A program made the translations under genes and the position numbers. Positions 11,906-24,429 of a stretch of DNA of 64,000 nt are shown piece after piece. The DNA lies in assembly GCA_030248295.1 (NCBI GenBank), contig JASANH010000020.1, positions 23,667-87,666 of the forward strand. The letters are read 5' to 3'. Position 1 is the stretch's first letter; every line of letters starts with the position of its first letter. This DNA is from Mesodorylaimus sp. YZB2_4. Taxonomy: Eukaryota; Nematoda; Enoplea; Dorylaimida; Dorylaimidae. Below the pieces are notes generated by a model. It ran no database searches, had not been told where the DNA came from, and was given only the letters and a program-made list of their open reading frames with translations.

Positions 11906-12449
11906 CAAAATCACTTGGGGAGGAAGATGGGGTAATGTGATCGAAGAAAGAGTCAGAGGAATTACCACCTCATGGGTGGGATGGGCTTACTGTGCACGCT
12001 GAATTCTTTTGTTTTGTAAATTGCACTGTTAACCTGATGCTGGTATCTTAGTTGGCTCCCTATTTCTTTGGTCACCATATTTTTATTGCAGGAACGGAAA
12101 AAAGGTAATCAACACAAAATAACCACCTGGTTAATCATTTCACTATAAATCACTTGTCATTTCTTATCTTCTTTATCTTCATCAAGCCACCGCCTACTTA
12201 GTGACTGAGGAGCAATCCCCCCCCCCCCCCCCCCCAAGTACCGTACATTGCGCGATACACGCACATTGGTTTTATATTTTTTTTCAATTTTCCCTCCTTT
12301 TTTCATTTTTTTATTTTTCATATTTTTTTAAAATAGAATAATTTTTTATAGTTTTTCCTCTTCTTTATTTTGTTATTGGATTTTTTTATTTTCAAAATTT
12401 TTCAAATGTTTTCTTTTTTATCTTCATTCTTTGAATTTTCCTTTCATCT
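11906..12449. other. C19 run and T-rich tract next to a LINE 3' end
   Basis: 12217-12235 is an uninterrupted run of 19 C. 12270-12440 is strongly T-rich with TTTTTATT blocks. On the minus strand this is an A-rich tail directly beyond the stop of the LINE at 12450, consistent with a decayed poly(A) end. Confidence 0.45.
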
Positions 12450-14064
12450 CTATCTTATTCTGAGGAGATAAGAAGACTTTACAAAGATCTCGTTGAAACG
12501 ATGTGGTGTCATGGTATACCTAGCTCTTTTAAACAAAAGTCGAAGGCGCTTCACGAGTGAAACCCAAAGGTCAGTGTCTGAATTCTTTTCCTCATAAACC
12601 ATTCTAGCAAACCAAATGCATCTCTGCGCTGATCGTAGAATCAAGTTCACAATCATCTTCAGATGTAAGAATTTTCTGCCAGTCACTCCAAAAATCCTGC
12701 TTTTCTCTTTCAAAGTGATTGGATAAGTCTTCGCGTCAAGACCCACGCTATGATCACTCAAAATACTAAAGTTAGCACTCAGAACGGCTTTCCGAACGTC
12801 CTTGTATAAACGGGGTGCCTGCTTAGAGCTGATCTGCGACAAAGGTGCCTTCTCAACTTTACCATAAAAGCAATCGAAGAACGAGTGTCGTACAGCCTTC
12901 TCCTGAGCCGAACGCCTGCGTATCAACAACATCAAACGAAAGGCGAGCACTTTAAAGCCAATGTCAGGGTACCCCACTCCTCTTCGCTTTTTGGCCCTTT
13001 TGAAAATGAGCTTATTTATCTTATTTTGCTTTGCCGGGTGCCTTAGATATGAATCCATGTGTGTCTCAGCAAACCTTTGCAAATCATTTTTAGGCGCAAT
13101 TACTGATGCTAAATACCAAAGTTTGGACAGGAAATAAGTATTAGCCACGTATGCACTACCGAAAGAGGACACCTCAGTGCGCGGAATCTTATCTCCCAGC
13201 GTGCCAATGTGTCCTCGCACTGCTTCCCGATTTTTCGTTATCTCCATCCCCTCGTTTTTAATTAAGAAACCGTATACTTTAACTCGACTCACAACGAGGT
13301 CTTGCAGGTCGTGTAATAGGCGGAATAGCCCTACATTGGCGAAGATACCGCGGGGGGCGGATGGACTCAAAAACCTTCCAGGCAGGTCAGCTAGTCGTAG
13401 GTGCCTGAGACCTCAACCCGACGGGTTTCAGCCTCGCCTGGATGAGCGTATCGAGCGGACAACGAAGGCAACTGATGCGCTGTATGCGGCGGCCAGTCAA
13501 GGCAACTGCATACTGCTCGTGCATAAGGCGGCCAGTTAAGGCAACCAAATGCACTACCTTATCCACAGGCCAAACACGCCCACTACAGTCGGCATCCAAG
13601 CAGTCCTTTTTCATCTCACCCAGCAACAGAATCTTTGTTTTGGCTCTTTTCAATGTTGCCCCAGAAGTCCTATTGTACCAATTGTATACCTCAAACACAC
13701 GCTTTACAGACTTTGAGTCAGCTAGCAAATAATTTGTGTCGTCTGCATAGTTGTTCAGTTTTAGTTGTTGCCTAAACACATCGATGCCTTTTGCTGTTCT
13801 GTCCCTCCTTATGAAATTGGTTACAGTCTCAGAGACCAACGCGTAGAGCAAAGCCGACAGGGGACAGCCCTGCCTGATTCCTCTGGTCAGACTGAAAGGC
13901 GAGGACACGTATCTATTTACCTGACCTGACGAACTCATTGATCCTATTCTGTAGATGATACCAACCCATTTTTGGAAAACAGGCCCCAGTCCAAAAAAAT
14001 CTAGCACTCGGAAAAGATATTCCCATTCGATGATGTCAAAAGCTGACATATGATCCACCCACAA
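12450..14064 (-). pseudogene. LINE reverse transcriptase and C-terminal region
   Basis: The 225-codon frame 14064-13387 carries SAFDIIEWEYLFRVLDFFG, then RGIRQGCPLSALLYALV and NNYADDTNYLLAD. These are RT motifs with an intact YADD catalytic centre. A second frame (13370-12450, 306 codons) continues with KIPRTEVSSFGSAYVANTYF and SKLWYLASVIAP, typical of the post-RT region. The two frames are out of register near 13380. A duplicated VALTGR segment at about 13440-13545 suggests a short tandem duplication there. Endonuclease and ORF1 are missing, so this is a 5'-truncated copy. The clade is uncertain; L1/Tx1-like or CR1-like are both possible. Confidence 0.65.
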
Positions 14065-15345
14065 AAGTAGGTGGATACCAGTGGATTACATGGATTAGAC
14101 TGACATACTAGTACAATCGGATGATGCTGCCGATTTTTCTTGTCGCAGTCATTACCAGACATGCCGCACACGCTTAGCTGAAAATCGGAAGCCGCCTGCC
14201 TGGTCGAAGTCGATAGCGGCAGCAATGTATCTAAAATTTGTCCAAGTTAAACATAAAAACCCAGTGTTACTACTGATGATCTCAAAAGCTTTACCTGCTT
14301 CATGGTCTTGTAGCCCAGAGAAATTTTGGCGTGGTTCTGGTCGCGGTTCACTGATCCTTTGAATACGCTGATGACAAGCGTGGCATGTTTAAATCTGATC
14401 GATACAATCAGCACTAAAACAAGCAATACTATTCTTTGCAACACACTATCGGACGGGTAAGCTCACTCTTGAAAACTGGTTGCCCCAGTTGAAGGAGTAG
14501 CACCACATTGAACGCTGTTCTGCTCCATAGGCAACGACCTAAGATAATGGGTTTCACGGTCGTACCAAACAGATCTACTGTATGCAAATTTTCTTACCTT
14601 CTCGTTTAAAATTTTTCGAAAAGTTTTCAGTTCAGACTTCAGATTCGACAGACGAACCGCCTTGCGCAAATAAGCATGGCCAACGCTATTGACTTGACCG
14701 CGATAATCCGTATAGATGACTGCCGCGAAACGTGTCGGTTTTTTCGGTTTCGAGTTTTCTTTGAATTGCTTGATCTTCGACTTGAACCCAGCGAGAATCG
14801 CAGCATCAACAGCGCCACGATGAGACTTATTACAGGTACCTTTAAAAAATATACGTACACTACTGGGCTATCTTCGGAAACTCGCAAAAACAAAGGCAGT
14901 AGAAAACCTTGAACTTACGCTTTTTCGCCGTATCAATCCTGCTTTTAGAAGGCAGTTCCGCCGTAAAAACAGTTCAGCAGAGGTTTCAGTTACACCAGTT
15001 TCGTACATGGCAAACAGCTGTTCGCATTCGTGAATTAAAAATATCCACAATATCTTACTCAACAAAGTTCCAAATGACGGTGGGTAATATGGAAAAAATG
15101 ATTTTATTTATTTAGCTTTGCACTCTAGACAGATCTATCTTGATATGATGAGGTCTATGATATTTATGTCTATGATGAGTGAACTTATTTTGACGCAAGG
15201 GCATTGCGATGGATAAATATGGCGCACAGTGGCACAGCAAACGATAGATTCATATCTCGTGCGGGCACCGCTCGCAAGGTGCCGTCATCGCGCAGAGCCT
15301 ACCGTATGCGATGTTTCCGCCTCGCAGTTAATACCTGGAGGGGGA
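14065..15345. other. unclassified region
   Basis: Several short frames exist on both strands, including hydrophobic minus-strand ones near 14250-14440 and 14640-14890. None has a family motif or an unambiguous start and splice structure. Confidence 0.35.
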
Positions 15346-17360
15346 CAATGAAAAGACAGCATTCCGGGTGCCAGGAGGCGGACACTACCAGTTTGAAGTG
15401 TTGCCCTTTGGCCTGACAAATTTGCCTGCTGTTTTAATGAGGCTCATGAATGCCACCTTAGCAGGGTTGAACTTGAAACGATGCGTCATTTACTCAGACG
15501 ACATTTTGGTCATGTCGAAATCCTACGCAGACCTAAGGAGCAGGTACAGGAAGTATTTAAGTGTCTGCATGAAGCTAACCTTCGTCTAAAATTATCGAAG
15601 TGTCAATTTTTAAAGACTGAAGTGCCTTTCTTGGGGGTATCCGCTGAGGGACTTGAAACAGATGAAAGAAAGGTCAAAGCTGTTGTAGAAATGCCAACTC
15701 CGAATGACAGAAAGGCAGTGCGCCGGTATCTGCGCATGTGTGTTTTCTACAGGCGTTTCATTCCGAATTTTTCGAAGATTGCGATGGTTATGAACACGTC
15801 ATGACTTATGCAAGCCATAGATTGCTACCAAGCAAAACGCGTTATCCAGTGACTGAACTAGAAGGACTTGCAGTATACTGGGCTGTCAAACTATTTCGAC
15901 CCTACATTTACTAGCAGAAGTTTACTATCATCACCGATCATTTACCATTAGTGTCAATGTTCAGAAACGAAAGCAATGATGGCAGACTCGCAAGGTGGAT
16001 TGCTAATTTGGCTGGCATGCATTTTGAAGTACGATATCGTGCGGGTACGAAACATGCAAATGTCGATGAATTTAACCGTGCGAGCAACATCTTACAGCAG
16101 TGTCATAGCGATGCATTTGCCGCACACCCTGGGATTGGTAAAACATTTGACAAAGTAGCACAGCGATATTATTGGGATGGTTACTTCCAAGACGTTGAAC
16201 AATACGTCAAACAATGCACTTGGCGTGCACGCTTTGAGAATCCATCAAACACTCGTGCTGCCGCGCTTCAACCAATGCCCTTAACTTCGAAACCTTGGAA
16301 GAGAGTTGCAGTAGATCTGTTCGGCCCATTGCCACCAACCGCGCAAGGAAATACGTACGTTACTGTCTTTACTGATTACATTACCTGTTGAGTTAGAGCA
16401 GTACCGCTACCTGACAAAGGATCCAAAACAGTAGCAAAAGCCTTCGTGCAAGAAATACTTTGCCGTTATAAAAGTTGCAAAGACTTGTTATCCGATCGAT
16501 GCACCAAATTTCTTTTCTTGTATGATGCAAGAAGTACGTCAGATGTGCGATATCGAGAAGAAGAACACTACAGCTTACCATCCAATGACAAATGGTCTAA
16601 CGGAATCTTTTAACAAAGTACTTGGTACGATGCTAGGTATCTACTAGAAGCAGTTTGGTAAAGAATGGGATGCAGCATTACCATTTTCACTATTTGCCTA
16701 TCGGTCGTCCATACAGTCTTTTGTCACGTACTCTCCCTATTGGATATTATTTAGGAAGGAACCAAAAATACCAGGAAAGCTGACACTTGCATTATCGGAG
16801 AGAAAGCCTACGAAAGATGATGCAGATGCAGTTGCTGCAGGTCTTCAAGTCATGAAGACAATAATTCGTAATAATCTGCAAGAAGCGCAAGCACGTCAAG
16901 AGAAGCATTACGATAAGAATAAGGATATACATGATTTTGGTGTGAATAGTCTAGTTTGGCTGCAAACAGTTCCTTTTACTCGGTGCAAAGCTACAACCGA
17001 AATGGGACGTACCATGTATAATTTTAGCCAAACCTTCCACCACTGATAGCGTTATCCGCCTTTGGTCAAAACCTACAGCAGAAAGGAAACTGGTGCATGA
17101 TAATCGTCTGAAACCGTGTTACGTCCCTTGGCAACCGCCCCCCATCGAGGACAGAGACGATGATTTATTGCCAAATGATGGAGTCTCAGGCCAGGCTGAA
17201 CCACGATCAGATCAGCCACTGCCTAACCCCGAAACGCCGCAAACGCAACCGCGACCACAGCCAGAACGGAAACGTGTTGTCAGACCAAATTTATTGGAAA
17301 ACCATGAGGTCAGCAGAGCACAACACCTGATATCGCTATACCACCAAGTCCGCCATTGAC
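15346..17360 (+). pseudogene. Ty3/gypsy RT-RNase H-integrase relic
   Basis: RT begins with EKTAFRVPGGGHYQFEVLPF and has VIYSDDILV (YSDD in place of the commoner YVDD). The front half of RNase H is deleted at about 15800; the back half survives (TRYPVTELEGLAVYWAVK). The integrase has an HHCC-type block (AAHPGIGKTFDKVAQRYYW, 16115-16210), the first acid in VAVDLFGP, the second in LLSDRC and the third in NGLTESFNKVL, the last in another frame. TGA near 16389, TAG near 16646 and frame changes near 15480, 16500 and 17040 inactivate it. The C-terminal tail (17093-17359) is proline-rich with no chromodomain. It is 5'-truncated. Confidence 0.7.
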
Positions 17361-17727
17361 AAGATCACTTAACGAGCTGGCTACATCACGATCACAGACA
17401 CCTGATAACGCTGTAGAAGCACGCGGTCAACTCACACAATCGACAAGGACTGACGACTGCGATTGTCGTGAGACCGCGATACGTCAACCCGCAACCTAAC
17501 CTACTACGACCAGCACAAACACCAACAATCCACGACCTAATGCCGCCGTATCCTCATCACGCGCCACACAACAGCGATCAACGCCGACAAAGACTGTACG
17601 ATTATCCACATCGCAACAATCCACCGTAAACCGACCACATGGATACAACTTGCCAACGAGTCCAACCAAGACGACGCGATACCAAGAATTTTTAAAGGAC
17701 AAACAATAACGGTCGAGGACGACTCGT

Positions 17728-18190
17728 GTGATAACCCCCGGCGTGTGTGATAAGGCTACCTTTCCCGCCTTTAGTGTAAATGTTGTCCTGGATCTTTCTG
17801 GAATAGGTTTTAGGCAGGCACTGTTTACATCGCAGGTGCCTGCGCACCTTTTGCATTTTGGACCAGTTTGGTGCTTTCCTCTGCCTAGACTCGCGTGCTC
17901 GGTGCACCTTATTTTTCTTTAGTATTCAAACTAGAAGTTTGTTCCCTTCACTTTGCATAGGACATGATAACTTGTTTTTCTATTAGACCCTGTGTCGAGT
18001 TTGTGTATATAAGCTGTGTATTTTCCTGTGCTGGCCAGTCTTCGATTCTGCCGGCTCATCGTTACGTCGTGTTTCTTCGAGTGAAGACTTTGTTTCTCTA
18101 TGGCTCGTTTTTCAACTCGGCCACGACAATCGTATAGACACGCACCATATCGTTGGCAAGTACCGACGCGCGGATTTGGTAAGAACTGTT
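17728..18190 (+). repeat. 3' LTR-like block of the preceding gypsy relic
   Basis: Follows a purine-rich GGTCGAGGACGACTCG stretch and starts TGTGATAACCCCC. It includes GTATATAAGC at about 18004-18013 as a likely TATA box and a T-rich, CT-rich downstream portion. No matching 5' LTR is in the window, so the assignment rests on position and promoter-like content. Confidence 0.4.
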
Positions 18191-18949
18191 AAATATCGTT
18201 TTGGTGTAACTTGGTTAGGCTCTATTATTTCCCTTGACTAGGCGATAGCCTAAACTTGTAACAGAATGTCAATGTCAAGAATGGCGTCTGCAGATAAATC
18301 CGGCTGCGTTTTAACATCTCCATCAAAAATTCGATTGGATCAAGGACAACGCATCAGTCAGCTGCAGTGCAACGAACGTAATTTGTTAGACGTGCCAATT
18401 CGCAGTCGCCGAAGTACTCGCCATCTGGTCGGCATGTTTTTAACGAAACATCTAGTATAAAAGTCACTGGTCCGACTCCTCCACAGCCTCGCTATCGAGA
18501 CCCAACCAATCCAACTACGCCCGATACTGAAAGAAGAAAACGTCTTGGAATAGAAATGGATTTTCTTGGAAGGAAAAGAGACAACGATAAGAATTGAAAT
18601 CTCCACTGGCGTTGGACCCTAATCCTGCATCACCAGTCCAACTGTCGCCTTAACTGCCGCCAATGGTGCTGAGAGGAAAGAAACACATTCCAGTTTTCAC
18701 GATCAGCTCCAGACGCCATTCCCAATGAAAAATTTACTGATTCGGATTTGATCTTGGGAAGTTAGACCAGTTGTGACCTGGCTTTTGTGAAACGCCGGGC
18801 CGCTTCATTACCTCTAATTAAGACCTCTTCGTTGCGCCAACATGCATCTTTGCGTTCATTATCCGATAAGAGTATGGTTTATATGTTGATCAAATACAAA
18901 AATCGGTGAATAATTATAGAAGTTTGAGCTGTCACTGGCTGACTTCGAT
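18191..18949. other. unclassified, possibly 5' part of the ISL2EU-type transposon
   Basis: Short plus-strand frames rich in Pro, Arg and Lys occur (GPTPPQPRYRDPTNP near 18470). Their place just upstream of the transposase suggests decayed transposon N-terminal sequence, but no THAP zinc-finger pattern was found. Confidence 0.3.
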
Positions 18950-20190
18950 TCGTTTAGATATCGTGTCTTACGAGCGTTAGCAAAAGATGACGAAACATAC
19001 CCAGAACAAGAACTGAGGAAGGCGAAACAAGAGAAAAAGTTTGGTTGGCATCGTATCGTGGATGACGACGACGCCACAGGAGCATGAACTGGCTTGCCAT
19101 CTTATACAAAGCTAAAAGATCTGTTCGATTTACATTTGATGCCGCACGCAGCGCAGCTGTCATTGAAGAAAGGAGCATTGGGAAAACGGAAAAGATTACG
19201 AAAGTACGTGGTTTCAGTGACGAGTGCATGTACATATCTATGGAAATGCAAAGGGAGGCTGCACAGTACGAACCCCCACCTGTATGCCGGCAGGGGGTGG
19301 GAGGGGGAGGAAAGAATATCTTTAGGGCTTGCTTGACCCAGAAATTTGAATATCTCTTATTTATCCCTCCTCTGCATCTCGCTCAAATATGCGTGCAGTA
19401 TGTAAAGCAGACCACTGGAAAACATAATTTTCTCGGATCATCCGCATTTTCTAGGTCGACAGGAGAGAACGAATACCAGTTCACTTTGATTCGTCTGCGA
19501 ACAAATCTGCGAACCTACCTGGTTGCTTCGATTTTTGGTGTCAAAGCAGAGTATAGGGGCGACATTTCACGTACGTGGATTCCGTTTTTGCCTGGAAAGC
19601 TCAGGCAAGCGCAGGATATCTCGCCACGAGAATACACAACTACCGCCCATCTTCCGCGGTATTTTCAAGAAATGTGTGGGCGTTTCGGATTGCTTCGAGC
19701 TGCAAGTCCAAAAGCCCTCCAACTTGGCGAAACAGCAGCAAGTATGGAGCGAATACAATCAGCGTCACACGCGTTTTGCTCGTAATTGCTCTAAATGGTA
19801 CTATAATGTACATCTCGAAGGCTTGGGGCGGACGGATCTCAAACGTTGATGTCGTTCGAAGATCTGAAAAATTCTTAGATCAATTGCATTTCGGTGACGA
19901 GCTGCTAGCAGCTCGTGGATTTCGCATAGTCGAATGGTTTCGCTTGGCCCACCATGTCTACCTGCAAATCTCCGCATTCTTGAAATGGGGCTTTTGCAAT
20001 GGGGGGGGGGGGGGGAACTTACAGGACGAGGAAATTGGCAATGGCTTGTATCCATGTCGAACGATGCATCGGGCATTTGAGAACGTTTCGTATCCTTAGC
20101 GAAATCTATCCTGTCAAACTGTTTAAATAAATTGACGATGTCGCTACGATTTGCGCTGGTGTATGCAATTTGCACAAGCCAATTGTGTCG
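18950..20190 (+). pseudogene. DDE_Tnp_4-type transposase relic (ISL2EU-like)
   Basis: Pieces in different frames line up in the order of a DDE_Tnp_4 transposase, the class that excises and integrates DNA transposons. They are LPSYTKLKDLFDLHLMPHA (about 19093), LTLIRLRTNL-type helix (about 19480), DCFELQVQKPSNL with the first catalytic Asp (about 19690), KAWGGRISNVDVVRRS then DELLAARGF (about 19820-19925), IHVERCIGHLRTFRI with the catalytic Glu (about 20055), and a C-terminal DVATICAGVCNLHKPIV. Relatives usually have ADRGF where this reads AARGF, so a catalytic Asp appears lost. Multiple frameshifts and the G15 run at 20001-20015 also break it. It converges on the YqaJ gene at 20395. Confidence 0.65.
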
Positions 20191-20394
20191 AGTCGTGATT
20201 TGTAAGTGTGCGGATCCTTTCTTTGTCATTTTTTCATCTTTTGCCAAATTACATTTATGATCCGCAGCAATGTAATAGCGGTGACGCGTCATGCACTGTG
20301 AAAAACTTTCAGCTATCGATGTTCAACATATCGTTCGCATAAGTCAGGACCAAGGGAGCCACATACTCTTGATAAAAAACAATTAACTTCGCTT

Positions 20395-21350
20395 TCAAAT
20401 GACTCCAAACGACTGATCGAATGGAACACTGATAGGGTCAAGCCACCACTTCTTTTTCTTTTTTCCTTTTATGCTTCCAGTTTCCTCTTTGTCCTTTGAC
20501 CATCCCCACAATTCGCTCTCGTGGATCCCATGAATAGCCATTTGCATCAGTAGCTGCGTGTAGTATCCAGAGGTTTCTTTGACCTCTGCGAAAAACTGAT
20601 TGTTTCCAGCTTGTATGCATCGGAGATGAGTGAGTTTCGACACGGCCTGGAACGATGGCGGTCGCATGTCGCTGATGAGCCAGGGACACTTGATTTCAAC
20701 GATCCATTCCCCCTTGCACCAGTCCTGGCCACAAAAACATATCGCCAGGCGATCGATGGAAGCGCCAAGATGACCATCGCCTTCTGGAACAACCAATCCA
20801 ACACGTTCTAGCCTCAAGCGGTTCTGATGCCTGGGCCCATGCACTTTAAAGTACAATTCCGCTGCAGCTGCTTCGCTCTCAATGCCGAATTCAATCGCCT
20901 TCTTCCGTTTGACGCAGTTGTCTTGTTTCTCGCCAGTTGAGGGACATATCTGAAACAGGTATATTCATGCAGCGTGTTCTGTACCGAACGAGCGTGGAGA
21001 GTAGCCCTCACAACTATTATGGAACAAAAATGTTTCTACGCATCAATTTCTTATGTTTTCGAAAATGGGCATCTCTATACCTTGAATGTCCTAACGAAAT
21101 GGACTTTAGATCCGCTTATTCTGCCCCAGCGATGGCTGAACCATTCGGCGACTGCAACTTGTTCGCGCGTAAATTTCTTTAACGCAGTTGATTGCTCCTT
21201 CGTGATGCTGCTTTTAACAATATCAGCAAACGATAACGGACTGACAGCTGTCTCTCCATTTTCATCCAAAAAGGCGGCTGCTAAATTGGCCAACGGCAAA
21301 GACAACGAGACGCATGGATTACTCACAAACGCATCGTCAGGGATTTAGTC
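20395..21350 (-). CDS. YqaJ-like nuclease with one intron
   Basis: The minus strand encodes a YqaJ-type (lambda-exonuclease-like) nuclease. Exon 1 (about 21350-21081) contains TREQVAVAEWFSHRWGRISGS. Exon 2 (20949-20395) starts within an acidic helix (FGIESEAAAAELYFK), then has HLGASID, IVEIKCP with the E-x-K catalytic pair, and SGYYTQLLMQMAIHG, the usual YYxQ motif. Between them, 20950-21080 is a 131-bp GT...AG segment with a pyrimidine-rich 3' end (CTGTTTCAG) that joins the frames in phase. No ATG opens exon 1; an in-frame TAA lies just upstream, so another exon or loss of the start is likely. Relatives normally read SPDG where this has SIDR, so activity is uncertain. ISL2EU DNA transposons are known to pair a transposase with such a nuclease. 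Confidence 0.65.
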
Positions 21351-21619
21351 GACAGAAGTGAAAGCCGGTTGACACTGCGCCAGAAGATTGCATGGAACTT
21401 TTTTTTGCTGTCGTTAAAAAAAGTGTTCTAAAATCAGGAATGGTGGATCGCGATGCAAGCGCTTCCAATTGATGTTTGGAGAGAAAAAACCAATTTTTAT
21501 TAAACGCCATAAGGCACATTTCCATTAGCGACTCTTGTGCCTATCTTAACCAGGACATTTGCGAGGCTGTGGATGCCGGTCTGGACCACAATACCACGAC
21601 GGCTCAATAGATCTATCGC

Positions 21620-22682
21620 GACTTCCGGGCTATGAGGCCGTGGCATCAGACGACAGTGCCACGTAATCTGAACATGGATGGAGTAACAGAACGCGCTAAC
21701 CGCATTGTAGTTAAAACTGGGCGGGCGACGTTGCATGGCGCGAAACTTTCCAAAACCCTTCGGGCAGAGGCAATTAACACAGCAGTCTATATAAAGAATT
21801 GCGTAGTTACGATGGCAGTTAAGCAGAAAACGCCATTTTAGGCCTGGTTCCAGCGAAAACTATCGGCTACGAGAAAGCAACGATACATACTCGGCCCAGC
21901 GGTAACGCGGCAAGGCAACATCACGTTCAATGAGTCAAAATACGCAAAGTAAGCTCCCTAGCGATTTGAAATCAAAAATTGTAAAGCTATCAGCATGCAC
22001 GCGGGGTAAACGAATATTTACAGCGAGACGCGGGTAATCCAGTTGATCAAACAACTCAGGCGCTAGTCAGAAGTCCCATGTATCTACTTAGCACAGGGAA
22101 GACATCTAGACATCGCCAATGCAGTGGGGGCAGCAGCTCAGCTCTGCAGTGATGCAAGAACAGAATATTTGGCCGCCGAAAAGCACATCTTGCGCTACTT
22201 ACAAGGAACAGTAGACTATGGCTTGCTGTTCGAGAAATCTGGAGAGAACAAACTGGTGGGATATGCGGACGCTGATTGGGCTGGCGAAAGAAGTGACCGA
22301 AAATCGACAAGCGAATATGTTTTCCTATTAGGTGGAGGTGCATCAGTTGCGCGTCCAGAAAACAAACAACTATTGCATTATTCACAGCAGAAGCCGAATA
22401 TACTGCAGGCTCGTCTGCGACTCAGGAACTTATTTTGCTGCGTACACTGATGGCATCGTTGCACGTACCACAACCAGAGGCAACCTCGCTACACAAAGAC
22501 CACGAGAGTGCTATTGCAATGGTGAAGAATCCAGTTCATCATACACGTGCAAAGCACATAGAAATCGGAGTGCACTCTGTCCGCGATGCAAACAGATGAG
22601 GTCTCGTGAAGCCACTGTACTGTCCAACAGCCGATAACATCAGTGACATCCTGACAAAAGGGCTGGGAAAACACGCTTAGAA
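21620..22682 (+). pseudogene. Ty1/copia integrase and RNase H relic
   Basis: The integrase core tail reads NMDGVTERANRIVVKTGRAT then AEAINTAVYIKNCV, matching the catalytic-Glu helix region of Ty1/copia integrase. RT is almost wholly deleted between about 21960 and 22080. The frame then resumes at DIANAVGAAAQL, HILRYLQGTVDYGLLFEKSG and KLVGYADADWAGERSDRKST, the RT-RNase H connection and RNase H start. The last part (22440-22680, another frame) has AIAMVKNPVHHTRAKHIEI and NISDILTKGLGKHA before the stop. Missing RT, a TGA near 22594 and frame changes make it nonfunctional. Confidence 0.7.
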
Positions 22683-24429
22683 AAAACATCGAGGCAACAT
22701 GCATATATGTAGTACACCTGCGCAATTAGCAACAACAGTACACCGTAAGAACTTGCTACATTAACAACAGAAAAGAAAAACAGAGCTGGAAGAAACTCTG
22801 AACAGTCGAAAACTCCAAATAAGTGCTCTGTGTCCAAAGTGCGGTCATTGCCATAATGGCGGGTCTGTGTGCCACCTTGGGTTTACTTGGTAACCCTCAT
22901 TCTTATTCAGCGTCAAAGGTCAAAGTCATGAGCGTCAAAGGACTAGAAGAATGTCCGCTCATCTGGACTCGAGATATATCCCTTTCGGATCAACGTCAGT
23001 CGTATAGACATCCTATTTTTTGCACCCCTGAAAAAAACAGATGGATTGGGCCATATGGTGACTACACGGAAATCCAACCACGCAGTCGAGGAAAGCATTA
23101 ATGCCAGGGTAGCCCTAGTGGTTCAGCAAGAAAAAATGTCCGAAAACTTCCTGCTGCTATTCGCGTGCCTAACGCTGTTTACCAGAACCCAGGTTAAGCT
23201 GGAATGTTAAGACGAAGACCGACATGCTAGAAGAACAGACTCCTCGCAGTTTAAAATTATCCCCAGGCTAAGAAGAATCGTGAAGAAACGGCCCAGTTTC
23301 TTGGAAGTCGAGGCAAAAGCAACTAGAGGACTAAAGTTTAAAAGCTCTCACGCCTAGCCGCTTCTTTTTGTTGTGTCTCCTCGTAGCCTTCTTGCTTGGC
23401 TGCTTCTTGATAGACTTTATTGGCCTTAGCTTATATTAGTCAACTGCATTAGTCTTGCCTTGTGGAAAATTATAATTTCATCACGCAACTGCACCAACAT
23501 TTCTGTTTCATTGATTTCTCACATTTTCTGCCCTGGCGAGACTTTATTTCTCACTACCGAGCACGCAGATTTGGAAACGAAAACATTCTGATAGATGCAA
23601 GCTTTTTCCATTTCACAGAGTCGCGCTCTGGCTCACCATGTTGTGAGTGGGGCGCGTAGAACGGCTGCAGGCGCGTCACGCGAGGGAGGGGGGGGGGCAA
23701 GGGTGCAAATGAATCCCCCATCGCGGCAAAGTGTCAGTGTTCAAGGACCTTTGCGCATTTTTCCCTCACCCGCCACTCCGTACAAAATTAAAGTGGTGAG
23801 AATTCACTATGCTTCAATGGTAGTTCATTGAGAAAAGATTAATTTCTTGGAGTCTGAAAACCCACATTTTCCGCCTCTGTGGAGTATCCCTGCCCCGCGC
23901 ACCCCCCCCCCCCCCCCCCCATCCTTCCCCCGCTCAATAAACAATCTGCCGTACACGCAATGCGAAGCTCATAGACATCATTGTGATGTACCCCGCATAA
24001 ATCATTTGTGCGCCACCCGTCAATTTCATTTTGCTCTCCTCGAGAAGAAAACAATTAGATTCTAGGCGAGTGAGCGAAGAAATTGGAAACAAATTAAATG
24101 CTTCAAATGAACGAACACTGATAGAATTTTGAGAAAACCCCCGTGAAGAAACTCATTCCTTGCTGCTGCCAAGGTGTTGCTTGCCAAGAATGGTTATAAT
24201 CGCCAGGCCGTGGGTGACTCACCCAGTACCGCCGAGGTGCTTTAAGTGGAGCGATGGAAGCCAAACGAGTATGCAGTCTCGACTGTCGACTGTCGCAGAG
24301 GGACGCTGCTGTGTGTGCTGGTCCCTGCACATTTCTGCTTAGTAGGTTCGACTGCTAGCAAGCTAGAGGCATTTTTAAAGTGATCTGACCCATGCAAGTA
24401 TGTAGTAATTGAGGGTCCGTGAGCCACTT
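22683..24429. other. unclassified region with long C and G runs
   Basis: Probably includes the 3' end of the copia relic. G10 at 23688-23697 and C19 at 23902-23920 are the notable features. A short frame at 23136 (MSENFLLLFACLTLFTRTQ) looks like a signal peptide but ends soon after. Nothing else was recognised. Confidence 0.4.

Larger units (their letters stand above)
18950..21350. mobile_element. ISL2EU-type DNA transposon (two convergent genes)
   Basis: A decayed DDE_Tnp_4 transposase on the plus strand and a YqaJ-type nuclease on the minus strand face each other with about 200 bp between their 3' ends. That gene pair is the hallmark I associate with the ISL2EU superfamily. Terminal inverted repeats could not be located by eye, so the outer limits are unknown. 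Confidence 0.55.

Noticed and set aside
14247-14444. Minus-strand ORF with signal-peptide-like start and a CAG|GTAAAG donor
   Set aside because: It starts with GTG, not ATG, and joining to the following TTTTAG acceptor gives a stop within about 18 codons.
19084-19785. 233-codon plus-strand ORF as an intact gene
   Set aside because: It mixes real transposase sequence (LIRLRTNLRTYLVASIF) with out-of-frame translation; the transposase homology jumps frames.
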